Shown one piece after another: positions 1 through 9,486 of a stretch of 64,000 nt of DNA. Both the position numbers and the translations under genes were made by a program. The DNA is taken from NCBI GenBank assembly GCA_024277815.1, contig JAJRUM010000058.1:1-64000 (forward strand), given 5' to 3'. The stretch is from Gammaproteobacteria bacterium (GTDB lineage: Bacteria; Pseudomonadota; Gammaproteobacteria; Xanthomonadales; SZUA-36). Each line of letters starts with the position of its first letter. The first letter of the stretch is position 1. A model generated the notes under the pieces. It had not been told where the DNA came from. It did not search any database and was given only the letters and a program-made list of their open reading frames with translations.

Positions 1-1
1 C

Positions 2-898
2 AGCCTTGGCGTGTTGCTGCAGCATAAAGTCGGCACCATGATGACCGTGCTGGTACTTGCGATCGCAATGTTTCTGCCGCTGGGCCTGTACGTTACGCTC
101 ACCAACCTCGGCAGCCTGAACCTGCACCAGGACGAATGGAGTGCGGTGACAGTTTTCTTTGCCAGTGGCACCGGTGAGGCTGAAGTCCGGCAGGTCGCTA
201 TGGAGGTGGAAAAACGTTTGCAGCCGGAAAAAGTGGTGGTCGTCAGCCCGGCGGAAGGGTTGGTGGACTTTCGTGATGCATCCGGTTTTGGTGAGTCGCT
301 GGATATGCTTGAACAGAACCCGCTGCCGTGGGTGATGCAGGTCAGCCCGCAGCCCGGGCCGACCGCACAGGTAGAAAAAAAGGTCGCACAACTGACCGCT
401 TACCTGGAAGCCGTCGACAGCATCGAAGTGGTTCAATTTGACTACAAGTGGCTGCAAAGGCTGGGTAGCATGCTGGCGCTTGGCAAAGCCATGGTGACCG
501 TGCTGGTGCTGCTGTTCGGTCTGGCGGTTGTGGTCGTGGTGGCTAACACCATCCGGTTGGATGTGGCCTCGCGCGCCGAAGAAATCGAAATCCTGGCGCT
601 GGTCGGTGCCGGCAATGCCTTTATTCGCCAGCCATTTTTGTATACGGGCCTCTGGTATGGCTTGCTGGGAAGTCTGCTCGCGATAGGCATGCTGTACCTG
701 TCCGTGCTGTACCTGTCGGGCCCGCTGGGCTTGTTGCTGGAGACTTATGGAACCGCTTTTGCCATGCGCGGCCTGGGTGCCAGCAATACCCTGTGGCTAC
801 TGGCTGTGGGAGGCCTGCTTGGCTGGTCAGGGGCATGGGTATCGGTGCAGCGCTACCTGCGCATCCTGCAGGTGGGAGGCCTGCTCGGGCGGCGTTGA
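2..898 (+). CDS. ftsX: Cell division ABC-transporter permease-like protein FtsX (5' end probably outside the window)
   Basis: Frame is open to the window edge; TM segment MTVLVLAIAMFLPLGLYV, then an extracytoplasmic domain and three C-terminal TM segments; directly upstream of rpoH as in many gammaproteobacteria. Confidence 0.85.
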   Translation, partial: SLGVLLQHKVGTMMTVLVLAIAMFLPLGLYVTLTNLGSLNLHQDEWSAVTVFFASGTGEAEVRQVAMEVEKRLQPEKVVVVSPAEGLVDFRDASGFGESLDMLEQNPLPWVMQVSPQPGPTAQVEKKVAQLTAYLEAVDSIEVVQFDYKWLQRLGSMLALGKAMVTVLVLLFGLAVVVVVANTIRLDVASRAEEIEILALVGAGNAFIRQPFLYTGLWYGLLGSLLAIGMLYLSVLYLSGPLGLLLETYGTAFAMRGLGASNTLWLLAVGGLLGWSGAWVSVQRYLRILQVGGLLGRR

Positions 899-1103
899 GC
901 CTGTCTTCAGCGATACCTGTGGCGGGGAACAAAACGGCCATATCGTGGTCATATCCTGTAGTTGAAAAATAAACACACGCCTGGTTCAGCGATGGCGCAT
1001 CCACAGGGATTTGCCGGGCATTATTTTTGCCGTTAATAACAGTAATTTACTGGAAACCGGCTAAAAAAATGCTACAATTGACCGCTTGCGTAAAGGAGGT
1101 TTC

Positions 1104-1967
1104 ATGAATACAGCACTTGTTCCCAGCCATTTGATGGTTCCTGCCGGTACAGGCAGTCTGGATGCATACATCCAGGAAGTGAACAAAGTTCCAATGTTGA
1201 CATTGGAAGAAGAGAAAGACCTGGCGCACCGGTACCTCAATGAAGGTGACCTGGATGCAGCCCGTCGTCTGGTTCTCGCACATCTGCGTTTTGTCGTGCA
1301 CGTTGCCAAAGGTTACGGCGGCTACGGCCTGCAGTTGGGTGATCTTATCCAGGAAGGCAATATCGGCCTGATGAAAGCCGTCAAACGCTTTGACCCTTCA
1401 CGCGAGGTACGCCTGGTATCGTTTGCTGTGCATTGGATCAGGGCAGAAATGCATGAGTTCATACTGCGCAACTGGCGTATCGTGAAAGTGGCTACCACCA
1501 AGGCCCAGCGGAAGCTGTTCTTTAACCTGCGCAAGTCCAAGAAACGTCTGGGCTGGCTCAATATGGAAGAAGTCAACACCGTCGCCAAGAACCTGGGGGT
1601 CAAGCCCGAGGTGGTTCTGGAAATGGAATCACGGCTTTCCGGCCAGGATATTGGTTTCGACCTGTCATCCAGTTCGGATGATGACGACAAGCCTTATGTA
1701 TCACCTTCGGCTTACCTGGTGAGTGGTTCTGAAAGCCCTGAAGTCGAGGTTGAAGCCTCCGATATGGAGACTTACCAGAATGGCTTGTTATACCAGGGCC
1801 TGAGTGAGCTGGATGAACGTAGCCAGGATATTATCCGCAGCCGCTGGTTGTCAGATAACAAGGCTACATTACAAACACTGGCAGATCGCTATGGCGTATC
1901 AGCAGAGCGAATCCGGCAGTTGGAAGTAAACGCAATGAATAAAATGAAGGCAAGCCTCAGCGCCTGA
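1104..1967 (+). CDS. rpoH: RNA polymerase sigma-32 factor RpoH
   Basis: Sigma-70 family regions ([65 protein letters not shown]); strong SD aaaggaggt just before ATG 1104; the track start at 1086 is upstream of the SD. Confidence 0.95.
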   Translation: MNTALVPSHLMVPAGTGSLDAYIQEVNKVPMLTLEEEKDLAHRYLNEGDLDAARRLVLAHLRFVVHVAKGYGGYGLQLGDLIQEGNIGLMKAVKRFDPSREVRLVSFAVHWIRAEMHEFILRNWRIVKVATTKAQRKLFFNLRKSKKRLGWLNMEEVNTVAKNLGVKPEVVLEMESRLSGQDIGFDLSSSSDDDDKPYVSPSAYLVSGSESPEVEVEASDMETYQNGLLYQGLSELDERSQDIIRSRWLSDNKATLQTLADRYGVSAERIRQLEVNAMNKMKASLSA

Positions 1968-1991
1968 TTCCGCACAGAGGACTTTCTTCAG

Positions 1992-2021
1992 ACGGCCTCC
2001 CACGCGGAGGCCGTTTTCGTT
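1992..2021 (+). terminator. Rho-independent terminator downstream of rpoH
   Basis: acggcctcc-cacgc-ggaggccgt hairpin (9-bp perfect stem) followed by tttcgttt. Confidence 0.8.
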
Positions 2022-2035
2022 TAAGGAACAAAAAA

Positions 2036-4627
2036 ATGCAACAAGATATCTCCCGCCGCTGGATTGTCATGAAGTTCGGCGGCACCAGTGTCAGCAAGGC
2101 GGAGTTCTGGGAAACCATCGCCAGCCAGGCGCAACAGCGCAGCACCGATGGCTGGCACACGCTGATCGTGGTTTCTGCACTGAGCGGGGTGACAGATTTG
2201 TTGACCCGGCTGGCTAAAGGTTGCGGGAAGACCGAGCGCGAGGAAGTACTGAAAGATATTGAAGGCCGGCATGTCACCTTGTTTGCCAGCCTTGGTCTGC
2301 AGCCAGGAGACCGGTTCCTGAGTGCCTGGCAGCACTTGCTTGAACTGGCAGGGCAGCACTCTGCTGACCCGGATGCATCACAGCAGGCACGGATACTGGC
2401 CTGCGGCGAGCGGCTGTCGAGTGCACTGGGCCAGCAGGCTCTGCAGCACCGCGACATTGATACCCACCTGCATGACGCGACCGAACTACTGACGGCGGAT
2501 GGTGGTTATGATGATTCACCTCTGTCTGCAAGTTGTGGTGCCTGGTGTGAACCCCAATTGGAAGCAGCGCTGGCGGCTAAGGGAGCCGTACATATCACCC
2601 AGGGCTTCCTGGCCGCAGGCCCGCAAGGAGGGACCTGGTTGCTGGGCCGAGGCGGATCCGATACTTCAGCGGCCTGCCTGGCCTCTCGGCTGAGTGCGGA
2701 AAAGCTGGAGATCTGGACTGATGTACCCGGAATATTTACCGCCGATCCGAGGGTGGTACCGCACGCCTACCTGTTACAACGGCTCAGTTTCAGCGAAGCC
2801 CAGGAACTGGCCTCGATGGGGGCCAGAATCCTGCATCCGCCGAGTGTGCGTATCTGTAAACAGGCGGCAATCCCGTTGCAAATCAGGGATACCGGCCGGC
2901 CGGAAATCGTCGGCACTTATATCGAGCCACGTTCGGCCGCAACTGATGCGCAGGTCAAAGGCATCGTCAGCCGCCGCAAGATCACGCTGGTGATGATGGA
3001 CAACCCGTCGATGTGGCGGCAGGTCGGTTTCCTGGCCGAAGCTTTTGAGTTGTTCCGCAAGCACGGCCTTTCTATTGATCTGGTCTCCACATCAGAGTCC
3101 AGTGTTACCGTCAGTCTTGACCCGGCCCGGCCCGGGGTGGATAACGATGAGGTACTGGCTGCGCTGCTCAAAGACCTGTCAGTGCTGTGTGATGTACAGC
3201 TACGCACCAACTGCGTATCCATCAGCCTGGTGGGCAACGCCATTCGTACCATCCTGGGTCGCTTATCCGAGGCGCTGGATGTGTTCCAGGACCGTAAAGT
3301 ACACATGGTCACCCAGTCGGCCAACGACCTGAACCTGACGCTGGTGGTGGATGCAGAGCATGCGGATCGCCTGGTGCAAAAACTCCATGAACTGCTAATC
3401 TCCCCACAGGTCGGGCAGCGGCCTGAGTTTGGCGACAGCTGGATGGTGTTGACCGGCCCGGCCAGAAAACCCGCTGCAGACCCCTGGTGGCGCACTGAAG
3501 CCAGCCGCCTGGGGCAGTTGATGGGTAGCCGGCCGAGTGCTTTTGTTTATCACCTCGAGTCCATTCGTAACGCAGCGCAGGCGCTGCAATCAATGAATGC
3601 TGTCAGCCGCATCCTGTATGCGATGAAGGCCAATGATCACCCCTCGGTGCTGCGTACCCTGCATGCTGAAGGCACTGGCTTTGATTGCGTTTCGGTCGCC
3701 GAAATCCACCACCTGCGCAGTGTTATCCCGGCACTGGAGCCTGGAGAGATTCTGTTCACGCCCAATTTTGCGGGCCGGGATGAGTACCGCGAAGCGCTTG
3801 AGATGGGCGTACAGGTGACGATTGACAACATCCACCCGCTGCTTGAATGGACAGAATTGTTTGTCGGCCACGAGGTATTCCTGCGGGTCGACCTGGATGT
3901 CGGCCACGGCCACCACAAGAAGGTCATCACTTCCGGATCACACTCCAAGTTTGGTATTGCCATTGACCAGCTTGCTGAACTGCAGGCTGTTTTGGAAGCT
4001 AACAATATCCGTGTCACCGGCCTGCATGCGCATACCGGCAGTGGCGTCAACGATGCGACCGTGTGGGGCGAGCAGCTGCAGCGCATGTTCGAAGTGGCGC
4101 CGCTGTTTCCCAGTGTGCGGGTGCTCGACCTCGGTGGCGGCCTCGGCGTGCCCGACCGGATAGGGCAGCCAATGATGGACATACAGCGGGTAGACCAATT
4201 GCTGGGCGAGACCATTGCGTCATTCAGCAGCCAACAGCAGGTCGAGGTCTGGCTGGAGCCCGGCCGCTACCTGGTTGCTGCCGCCGGCGTGTTGCTGGCG
4301 CGTGTGACACAACTGAAATCCAAGGGCCAGTACCACTACCTGGGCCTGGAAGTTGGCATGAATACGCTGATCCGCCCAGCCCTGTATGGCGCCTACCATG
4401 AGATCGTCAACCTGTCGCGCCTCGACGAACCCGCCGTGCAAAGGGTCAACGTTGTCGGGCCCATCTGTGAATCCGGCGATATCCTGGGCGAGAGCCGCTT
4501 CCTGCCGAATAGTGAGGAAGGCGACATCATGCTGATCGCCAATGCCGGTGCCTATGGGCGTGTTATGTCGAGCCATTACAACCGCCGGGAACCGGCTGTG
4601 GAGTTGATATTTGAGGATGAGGTATGA
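2036..4627 (+). CDS. Bifunctional aspartate kinase / diaminopimelate decarboxylase fusion
   Basis: N-terminal aspartate kinase (MKFGGTSVSKAE..., ACT-like region) fused to a C-terminal PLP fold III decarboxylase (YAMKANDHPSVLRTL, HAHTGSGV, LDLGGGLGVPD, EPGRYLVA, CESGDILG). Confidence 0.93.
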   Translation: MQQDISRRWIVMKFGGTSVSKAEFWETIASQAQQRSTDGWHTLIVVSALSGVTDLLTRLAKGCGKTEREEVLKDIEGRHVTLFASLGLQPGDRFLSAWQHLLELAGQHSADPDASQQARILACGERLSSALGQQALQHRDIDTHLHDATELLTADGGYDDSPLSASCGAWCEPQLEAALAAKGAVHITQGFLAAGPQGGTWLLGRGGSDTSAACLASRLSAEKLEIWTDVPGIFTADPRVVPHAYLLQRLSFSEAQELASMGARILHPPSVRICKQAAIPLQIRDTGRPEIVGTYIEPRSAATDAQVKGIVSRRKITLVMMDNPSMWRQVGFLAEAFELFRKHGLSIDLVSTSESSVTVSLDPARPGVDNDEVLAALLKDLSVLCDVQLRTNCVSISLVGNAIRTILGRLSEALDVFQDRKVHMVTQSANDLNLTLVVDAEHADRLVQKLHELLISPQVGQRPEFGDSWMVLTGPARKPAADPWWRTEASRLGQLMGSRPSAFVYHLESIRNAAQALQSMNAVSRILYAMKANDHPSVLRTLHAEGTGFDCVSVAEIHHLRSVIPALEPGEILFTPNFAGRDEYREALEMGVQVTIDNIHPLLEWTELFVGHEVFLRVDLDVGHGHHKKVITSGSHSKFGIAIDQLAELQAVLEANNIRVTGLHAHTGSGVNDATVWGEQLQRMFEVAPLFPSVRVLDLGGGLGVPDRIGQPMMDIQRVDQLLGETIASFSSQQQVEVWLEPGRYLVAAAGVLLARVTQLKSKGQYHYLGLEVGMNTLIRPALYGAYHEIVNLSRLDEPAVQRVNVVGPICESGDILGESRFLPNSEEGDIMLIANAGAYGRVMSSHYNRREPAVELIFEDEV

Positions 4628-4745
4628 TGGATTCCTGTGGTCTCCGCAGGAACTCAAAGAAAAAGTGGGTTATTGTCCAGTGCCAGTAAGTAGCAACGGT
4701 TTGAAAATCCGGGGCTGTGTATTGTGAGACAGGCAGGACGCAACC

Positions 4746-5354
4746 ATGCGTAAGATACTCGTAATCAATGGCGCTTATCGCGCTGGCGGTATTACTGACC
4801 AGGCTGTCGAAACCACCATCGGGGTGTTGCAGTCGGCCGGTGCCGAAGTTGAGCAGGTTTTGCTACGTGAATACCCCATCGGCTTTTGCCTGAATTGCCG
4901 GGAGTGTACGCAACAGCCTGGGGAGTCACCCGGCCGCTGTGTCCAGCACGATGGAATGCAGGCATTGGTCGATAAGATTGATCATGCTGACGGCTATGTT
5001 CTTGCTGTCCCCACCAACTTTGGTTCAGCCACCGCCATCTTCAAGCGCCTGATGGAACGCTTAATTGTTTACGCCTACTGGCCGTGGGGCATGAAAGCTC
5101 CCAGCTAAAGAAAAGAGAACGCAGCCAGGAAAAAGTCCGTGCTGATTTCTTCCTGTGCCGCTCCGGGAATCATGGGACGCCTGATGTATGGCACTCTGAA
5201 GCAACTTAAAGCGGTATCGAACCTGATAGGCGCTGATCCGGTTGGCGTGGTGTTCACTGGCCTGGTTGCCGGAGAGCCTCGCCAGGTATTGTCGACAAAC
5301 ACACAGAAAAAGCTCGGCAGACTGGCCAAAAAACTATTGCGCGCTGGTCACTGA
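4746..5354 (+). pseudogene. NAD(P)H-dependent FMN reductase / flavodoxin-fold oxidoreductase interrupted by one in-frame TAA (5106-5108)
   Basis: ORFs 4746-5108 and 5139-5354 share a frame; read through the stop gives ...YWPWGMKAPS*RKENAARKKSVLISSCAAPGIMGRLMYGTLKQLK..., a continuous family-like protein of about 200 aa. Confidence 0.75.
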
Positions 5355-5502
5355 ATCCATGCACGCTTTCATTAATAGAATTTGATAGCAGCCATGGCAA
5401 CGGATTAGCTGCGGAGCGTCATCTTAACGATGACGCCGGGTGCTAAATGAGCTTGAAGCCTACCGGATCAAGCGGCGCGGGACTCTATTAAGGGGTGTCC
5501 GG

Positions 5503-7389
5503 TTAACGTGCTCCTGCCGTTTGTGGCGTAAACCACACGGGTGAAGAATAGGCACGTTCCTGAATAGTCGCAACGGCCTCTGCCGGTATTTCTGTGCCAA
5601 ACTTGCGGGAGTCGTACAGTGTCCAGCGAGGGGTTGGGATTTCCAACACACGGACATAGTAGAAAGCACGTTGCGACGGGTTGAAATCCGGATCAATCCA
5701 GAAGGTCTGGAACTGGGGTGCACCGATTGAGTTTCTGTAGCTCGGTGTGCTGGTATCTACACTATTTCCGACTGGTGTTCTGCAGCGACCGTCATCACCA
5801 ATTTTGCGTCCATCGGAAACGGCGACGTCGTAAATTTTTTCCTGCGTGTTGCCATCAGAATCCAGCCAGCCCTTGATTACCTGTACGCGGTCGAGGTTTG
5901 CACCGTCTGGGTCGCGCAATGCCTGGATAAGGAATGTCGGGGCTGCGCCGTCATCGAGGTTCAGGTCACCACCCATGGGTACGCCATTCTGATAGCCATA
6001 CTTCGCCAGTCCAGGCCGGCTGAGGTCATCTGCACTAAAATGACCACCAGCAAACAGACGCAGGCGGATACGTGTTCCCGTGGTTGCGTAAACTTCCCTG
6101 CGAGCGAGCGCATCCCACAGGGCTTCACGTGTATTTTCCCTGGCCCAGACAGCTGCCAGACCAGAAGCACTGGTTTGCCAGGCCAGGTTCTTTACTTCTG
6201 GCGCCCCCATTCTGCCGGTGATAGCCAGTTGCATACGTTTAGTCCTGACTTTTGGTTCCAACAGGGATACTTTCCCAAAAAAATTATTTTCTGTTGTGGC
6301 TGCCAACGAGGTGTGGGAATCAGTCGAGCCAATCATGCCAAATTTGAAAGGGTTAACACCCAGTTTCTGTTCCCAGGCAAGCCCGCTCTTGAGCGCTTCA
6401 CGGGCATACTCACGCGGCAGCATATCGTTGGTCTTGGGCTGGGTGCCAAAGCTGCCTTTGTCCCAGGTCTCGAAATCTGCAAATTCGTCTGTAGGTGACA
6501 GCAGTGGGTGGGCTTCTCCATCCCCCTTTATCTGGGTTACCTCATACAGGGGTTCCCAACGTGCACGGGTCTCTGCATAGTGTCGGCTCAGTGGCTTGCT
6601 GGCCATGGTAACCGCATTAAACATCAGCCCATTGGAGAGGTTTCCATTGTGTGGGATGGCGAGTATCTGGCCACCGGTACGCCTCTCGTAGTCAGCCATC
6701 CAGGCCCACAGATCCTCCGGGTCTGAAGTGTCGTACAGGGTGATGGGCAGCTGTTGGTCAGCTCTTTGCTTGTCGTCACGAAAAATGACCACGCGATGCA
6801 GATTGTTGCCGTTTGGCATGGAGGTCCACTCAAACCCGATAAGGGCAGTGAATTGACCAGGGTCGTTAAATTGTTCAGCGATGGTAGTCTGTCGTTCCCA
6901 GAAGCTCTTGACCACATCCTGTAAATCAACCAGCGGGTCGCCTTTTTCCATCCGGGTTCTTGACCACAGTTCGTATGCTTCGGTGTTTTTGCCCGCTTTG
7001 ACCAGTTCAGAGAGTTGAGTGCCGATTTCGGTTTGTAGTAGCCGCACATTCGATTCTGCAATCATGGGCGCCAGCCCAAGGCTTTCTGCGTGATCGGCAA
7101 TGACCAGTAAATCCAGTGGTCGCTGCAGGCGGGCTTTAAGTCCTGTGCTCGAGGTTACTACTTCACCCTGCGCAAAGCGGTAGGCTTCCGCAGGGCCCAG
7201 TGTGTTGGCAATCATGCCGGCATCACTCGAGTAGGACGTGTGTAAGTGGGTGTCGCCGAAATAGACCTGGTTAGGGTAACTGTCTTCAACGTAGGGTGAG
7301 TAGTTCGAGATTTCGTCCGCCGAAGCATACTCCGCGACAAGGGTGAGCACACAGAGCGCAGTAGTGGTGAGTAGGTTTGATATATTCAT
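5503..7389 (-). CDS. Secreted DUF3604 domain protein (PHP-superfamily-like), paralog A
   Basis: Signal peptide MNISNLLTTTALCVLTLVAEYASA; metal-binding-like motif YFGDTHLHTSYSSDAG, VIADHAE; start at the internal Met 7389, because the track start lies within the upstream gene. Confidence 0.85.
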   Translation of the reverse strand: MNISNLLTTTALCVLTLVAEYASADEISNYSPYVEDSYPNQVYFGDTHLHTSYSSDAGMIANTLGPAEAYRFAQGEVVTSSTGLKARLQRPLDLLVIADHAESLGLAPMIAESNVRLLQTEIGTQLSELVKAGKNTEAYELWSRTRMEKGDPLVDLQDVVKSFWERQTTIAEQFNDPGQFTALIGFEWTSMPNGNNLHRVVIFRDDKQRADQQLPITLYDTSDPEDLWAWMADYERRTGGQILAIPHNGNLSNGLMFNAVTMASKPLSRHYAETRARWEPLYEVTQIKGDGEAHPLLSPTDEFADFETWDKGSFGTQPKTNDMLPREYAREALKSGLAWEQKLGVNPFKFGMIGSTDSHTSLAATTENNFFGKVSLLEPKVRTKRMQLAITGRMGAPEVKNLAWQTSASGLAAVWARENTREALWDALARREVYATTGTRIRLRLFAGGHFSADDLSRPGLAKYGYQNGVPMGGDLNLDDGAAPTFLIQALRDPDGANLDRVQVIKGWLDSDGNTQEKIYDVAVSDGRKIGDDGRCRTPVGNSVDTSTPSYRNSIGAPQFQTFWIDPDFNPSQRAFYYVRVLEIPTPRWTLYDSRKFGTEIPAEAVATIQERAYSSPVWFTPQTAGAR

Positions 7390-7414
7390 GAGAGTTTCCT
7401 TCACATTTAAACCA

Positions 7415-9352
7415 CTATGGTGTGTACCAGATTGGTGATGTATAAGCTCTTTCAATGGTAACCATCGGAACCTCGGTTGACATCTTTATGTTAAAACGAA
7501 GTTGGTCATAGGCAGTCCAGCGTGGGGTGGGTATTTCAAGCACACGCAGGTAGTAAAAAGCAGCCTGGGCAGGATTAAACTCGGGGTCTCTCCATACGGT
7601 TGAAAGCTCGGGATCACCAATGGAATTGCGCCAACTGGCAGTTGCAACATCTACAGTATTGCCAACGCTTGGTAGCTTACCATCCGTACCGCGTTGCCGA
7701 TGGTCGGCATCGCCCCATACCACGTCAAAGACTTTCTCGTGAGTTTTGGCGTCTTCATCCAGCCAGCCTTTGACAACCTGGATACGATCCAGGTTTCCGC
7801 TTTCCGGGTCTTTCATAGCAGCCACCAGAAAGGTGGGAGACCGACCTTGTGGCCGTTCAGGTAATTCTCCTCCCATCGGAACCCCCCGTGAATAGCCGGC
7901 GTCAACCAGTTGGTGTGTCAGTGTGTCTTCTTCCGAAAAATCCCACCCACCAAAGAAACGAACACTAATACGGGCACCGGTGGTGCCATAGACCTCTTTG
8001 CGCTGCATCGCGTCCCATATGGCTTCGCGGGTGTTTTCAGTGGCCCAGACTGCGGCATAGCCACCTGACAGGTAATGCCAGCCAAAGTGCGTTGCATTAT
8101 TGTCACGCCTGGCGACGTGACTCCAGCGGTTTGGCGATGGTAACTCGCTGGCATGCTTGCCAAAATAGTTATTCTCTTCAACTGCGGCCAGCGCCGTGTG
8201 TGCATCTGTTGAGCCCAGCATACCGAACTTGAATGGGTTGGTGCCCAGTTTGTGTTCCAGCAACAAACCGTTCTTGAGTGCCTCACGAGCATACTCATAC
8301 TGAAACATATCCGGTGTTTTAAGTTCTTGTAGTGTCAGGTTACCCAGTTCCCAGCCTTCAATGCCATATCCGGCAAACTCATCATCCGGCGAAAGTTGGG
8401 GGTGCGATTCGCTGGCACCCTTTATCTGGGTGACTTCAATCAGGGGTTCCCAGCGGCTGCGTTGCTGCACGTAAGCGCTATCCAGTAAGCCGCCCTCAAA
8501 ATTGACCATCGCAAACATACGTCCATTGGACAAGTTACTGTTGTGTGGAATGGCCAGTACCTGACCACCTGTGTTCTTCTCATAGTTGGCAAGAAACTCC
8601 CAGAGCTTTTCCGGGTCTTCACTCAACCAGGCAGAGAAAGGCAGTATCTGATCAGTTTTTTTCTTACCGTCGCGAAATACCACAACCCTATGCAAGTTGT
8701 TACCACCGGGAACAGAGGTCCACTCGTACCCAATCAGTGCAGTAAATTGTCCGGGCGTGTTAAACCGGTCGGCCAGTTCCGTATAGTTATTCCAGACACT
8801 TCGCATTAACGGTATGGCAGTTTCCGGATCGGTGATCAGTGTCGGCATGGTGCCTGAAGTGTGTGCCTTTATAAGCTCGCTGGCAGCGCGGGCTGCAGCT
8901 TCGCCACCCTCATTCATCATTTCATGCCAACGTTTTATGGTCGGATCGGTCAGCAGATTTGAGTTACCGGCGTAGATTTCAGCACCAATCCCCAGGCCAA
9001 CGGCGTGATCTGCAATCACCAGGAAGTCCAGCGGCTGCGACAGTTTCGCTGTCTTGCCTGCCAGGTACTCAACTTCTTCACCTTTTGCAAACCGGTATGC
9101 TGCTTCGGGACCGAGACGGGTACCATAGGCAAATGCATCACCGGAGTTTGAGGTGTGCAGGTGGGTGTCGCCCCAGAAAACACGAGTGGGGTAATTCCGG
9201 CCAGCATAGGGCGAATAAGCTACTTGCCCTTGTTGGTTATCGTTTTGGCCTGTGTGGGTGCCTTCTTCACAATTTCCGGAGACCAGGAAACAGGTACCGA
9301 GCAGGACGATGACAGGCCTGCTTATATATTTGGTGATACGGTGATTTCTCAT
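7415..9352 (-). CDS. Secreted DUF3604 domain protein (PHP-superfamily-like), paralog B
   Basis: Signal-like N-terminus; VFWGDTHLHTSNSGDAF, VIADHAVGLG; collinear with paralog A (e.g. TQIKG, KFGMLGSTDAHTALAAVEENNYFGK, RVLEIPTPRWTAYD). Confidence 0.85.
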   Translation of the reverse strand: MRNHRITKYISRPVIVLLGTCFLVSGNCEEGTHTGQNDNQQGQVAYSPYAGRNYPTRVFWGDTHLHTSNSGDAFAYGTRLGPEAAYRFAKGEEVEYLAGKTAKLSQPLDFLVIADHAVGLGIGAEIYAGNSNLLTDPTIKRWHEMMNEGGEAAARAASELIKAHTSGTMPTLITDPETAIPLMRSVWNNYTELADRFNTPGQFTALIGYEWTSVPGGNNLHRVVVFRDGKKKTDQILPFSAWLSEDPEKLWEFLANYEKNTGGQVLAIPHNSNLSNGRMFAMVNFEGGLLDSAYVQQRSRWEPLIEVTQIKGASESHPQLSPDDEFAGYGIEGWELGNLTLQELKTPDMFQYEYAREALKNGLLLEHKLGTNPFKFGMLGSTDAHTALAAVEENNYFGKHASELPSPNRWSHVARRDNNATHFGWHYLSGGYAAVWATENTREAIWDAMQRKEVYGTTGARISVRFFGGWDFSEEDTLTHQLVDAGYSRGVPMGGELPERPQGRSPTFLVAAMKDPESGNLDRIQVVKGWLDEDAKTHEKVFDVVWGDADHRQRGTDGKLPSVGNTVDVATASWRNSIGDPELSTVWRDPEFNPAQAAFYYLRVLEIPTPRWTAYDQLRFNIKMSTEVPMVTIERAYTSPIWYTP

Positions 9353-9486
9353 TTAAAGCTCAGGTCGATAATACATAACTCAGAATACTATTACAGGCTG
9401 TTGAGACCTGTCACCTTCAGGACAAATACACATATATTCTGTTGGTAAACTTGTGGATATCGTGGATATTCAGGGATTATCAGAAA

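Noticed and set aside
4632-4652. ttcctgtgg-tct-ccgcaggaa hairpin after the fused lysine gene
   Set aside because: Contains a wobble pair and is not followed by a T-run; too weak to call as a terminator
5416-5436. gcgtcatc-ttaac-gatgacgc hairpin as a terminator after the broken reductase gene
   Set aside because: 8-bp stem is real, but there is no following T tract on either strand; left unannotated
9466-9486. Short direct repeat gtggatatc/gtggatatt before the acyl-CoA synthetase gene
   Set aside because: Only two copies of about 8-9 bp in A/T-rich promoter DNA; not distinguishable from chance
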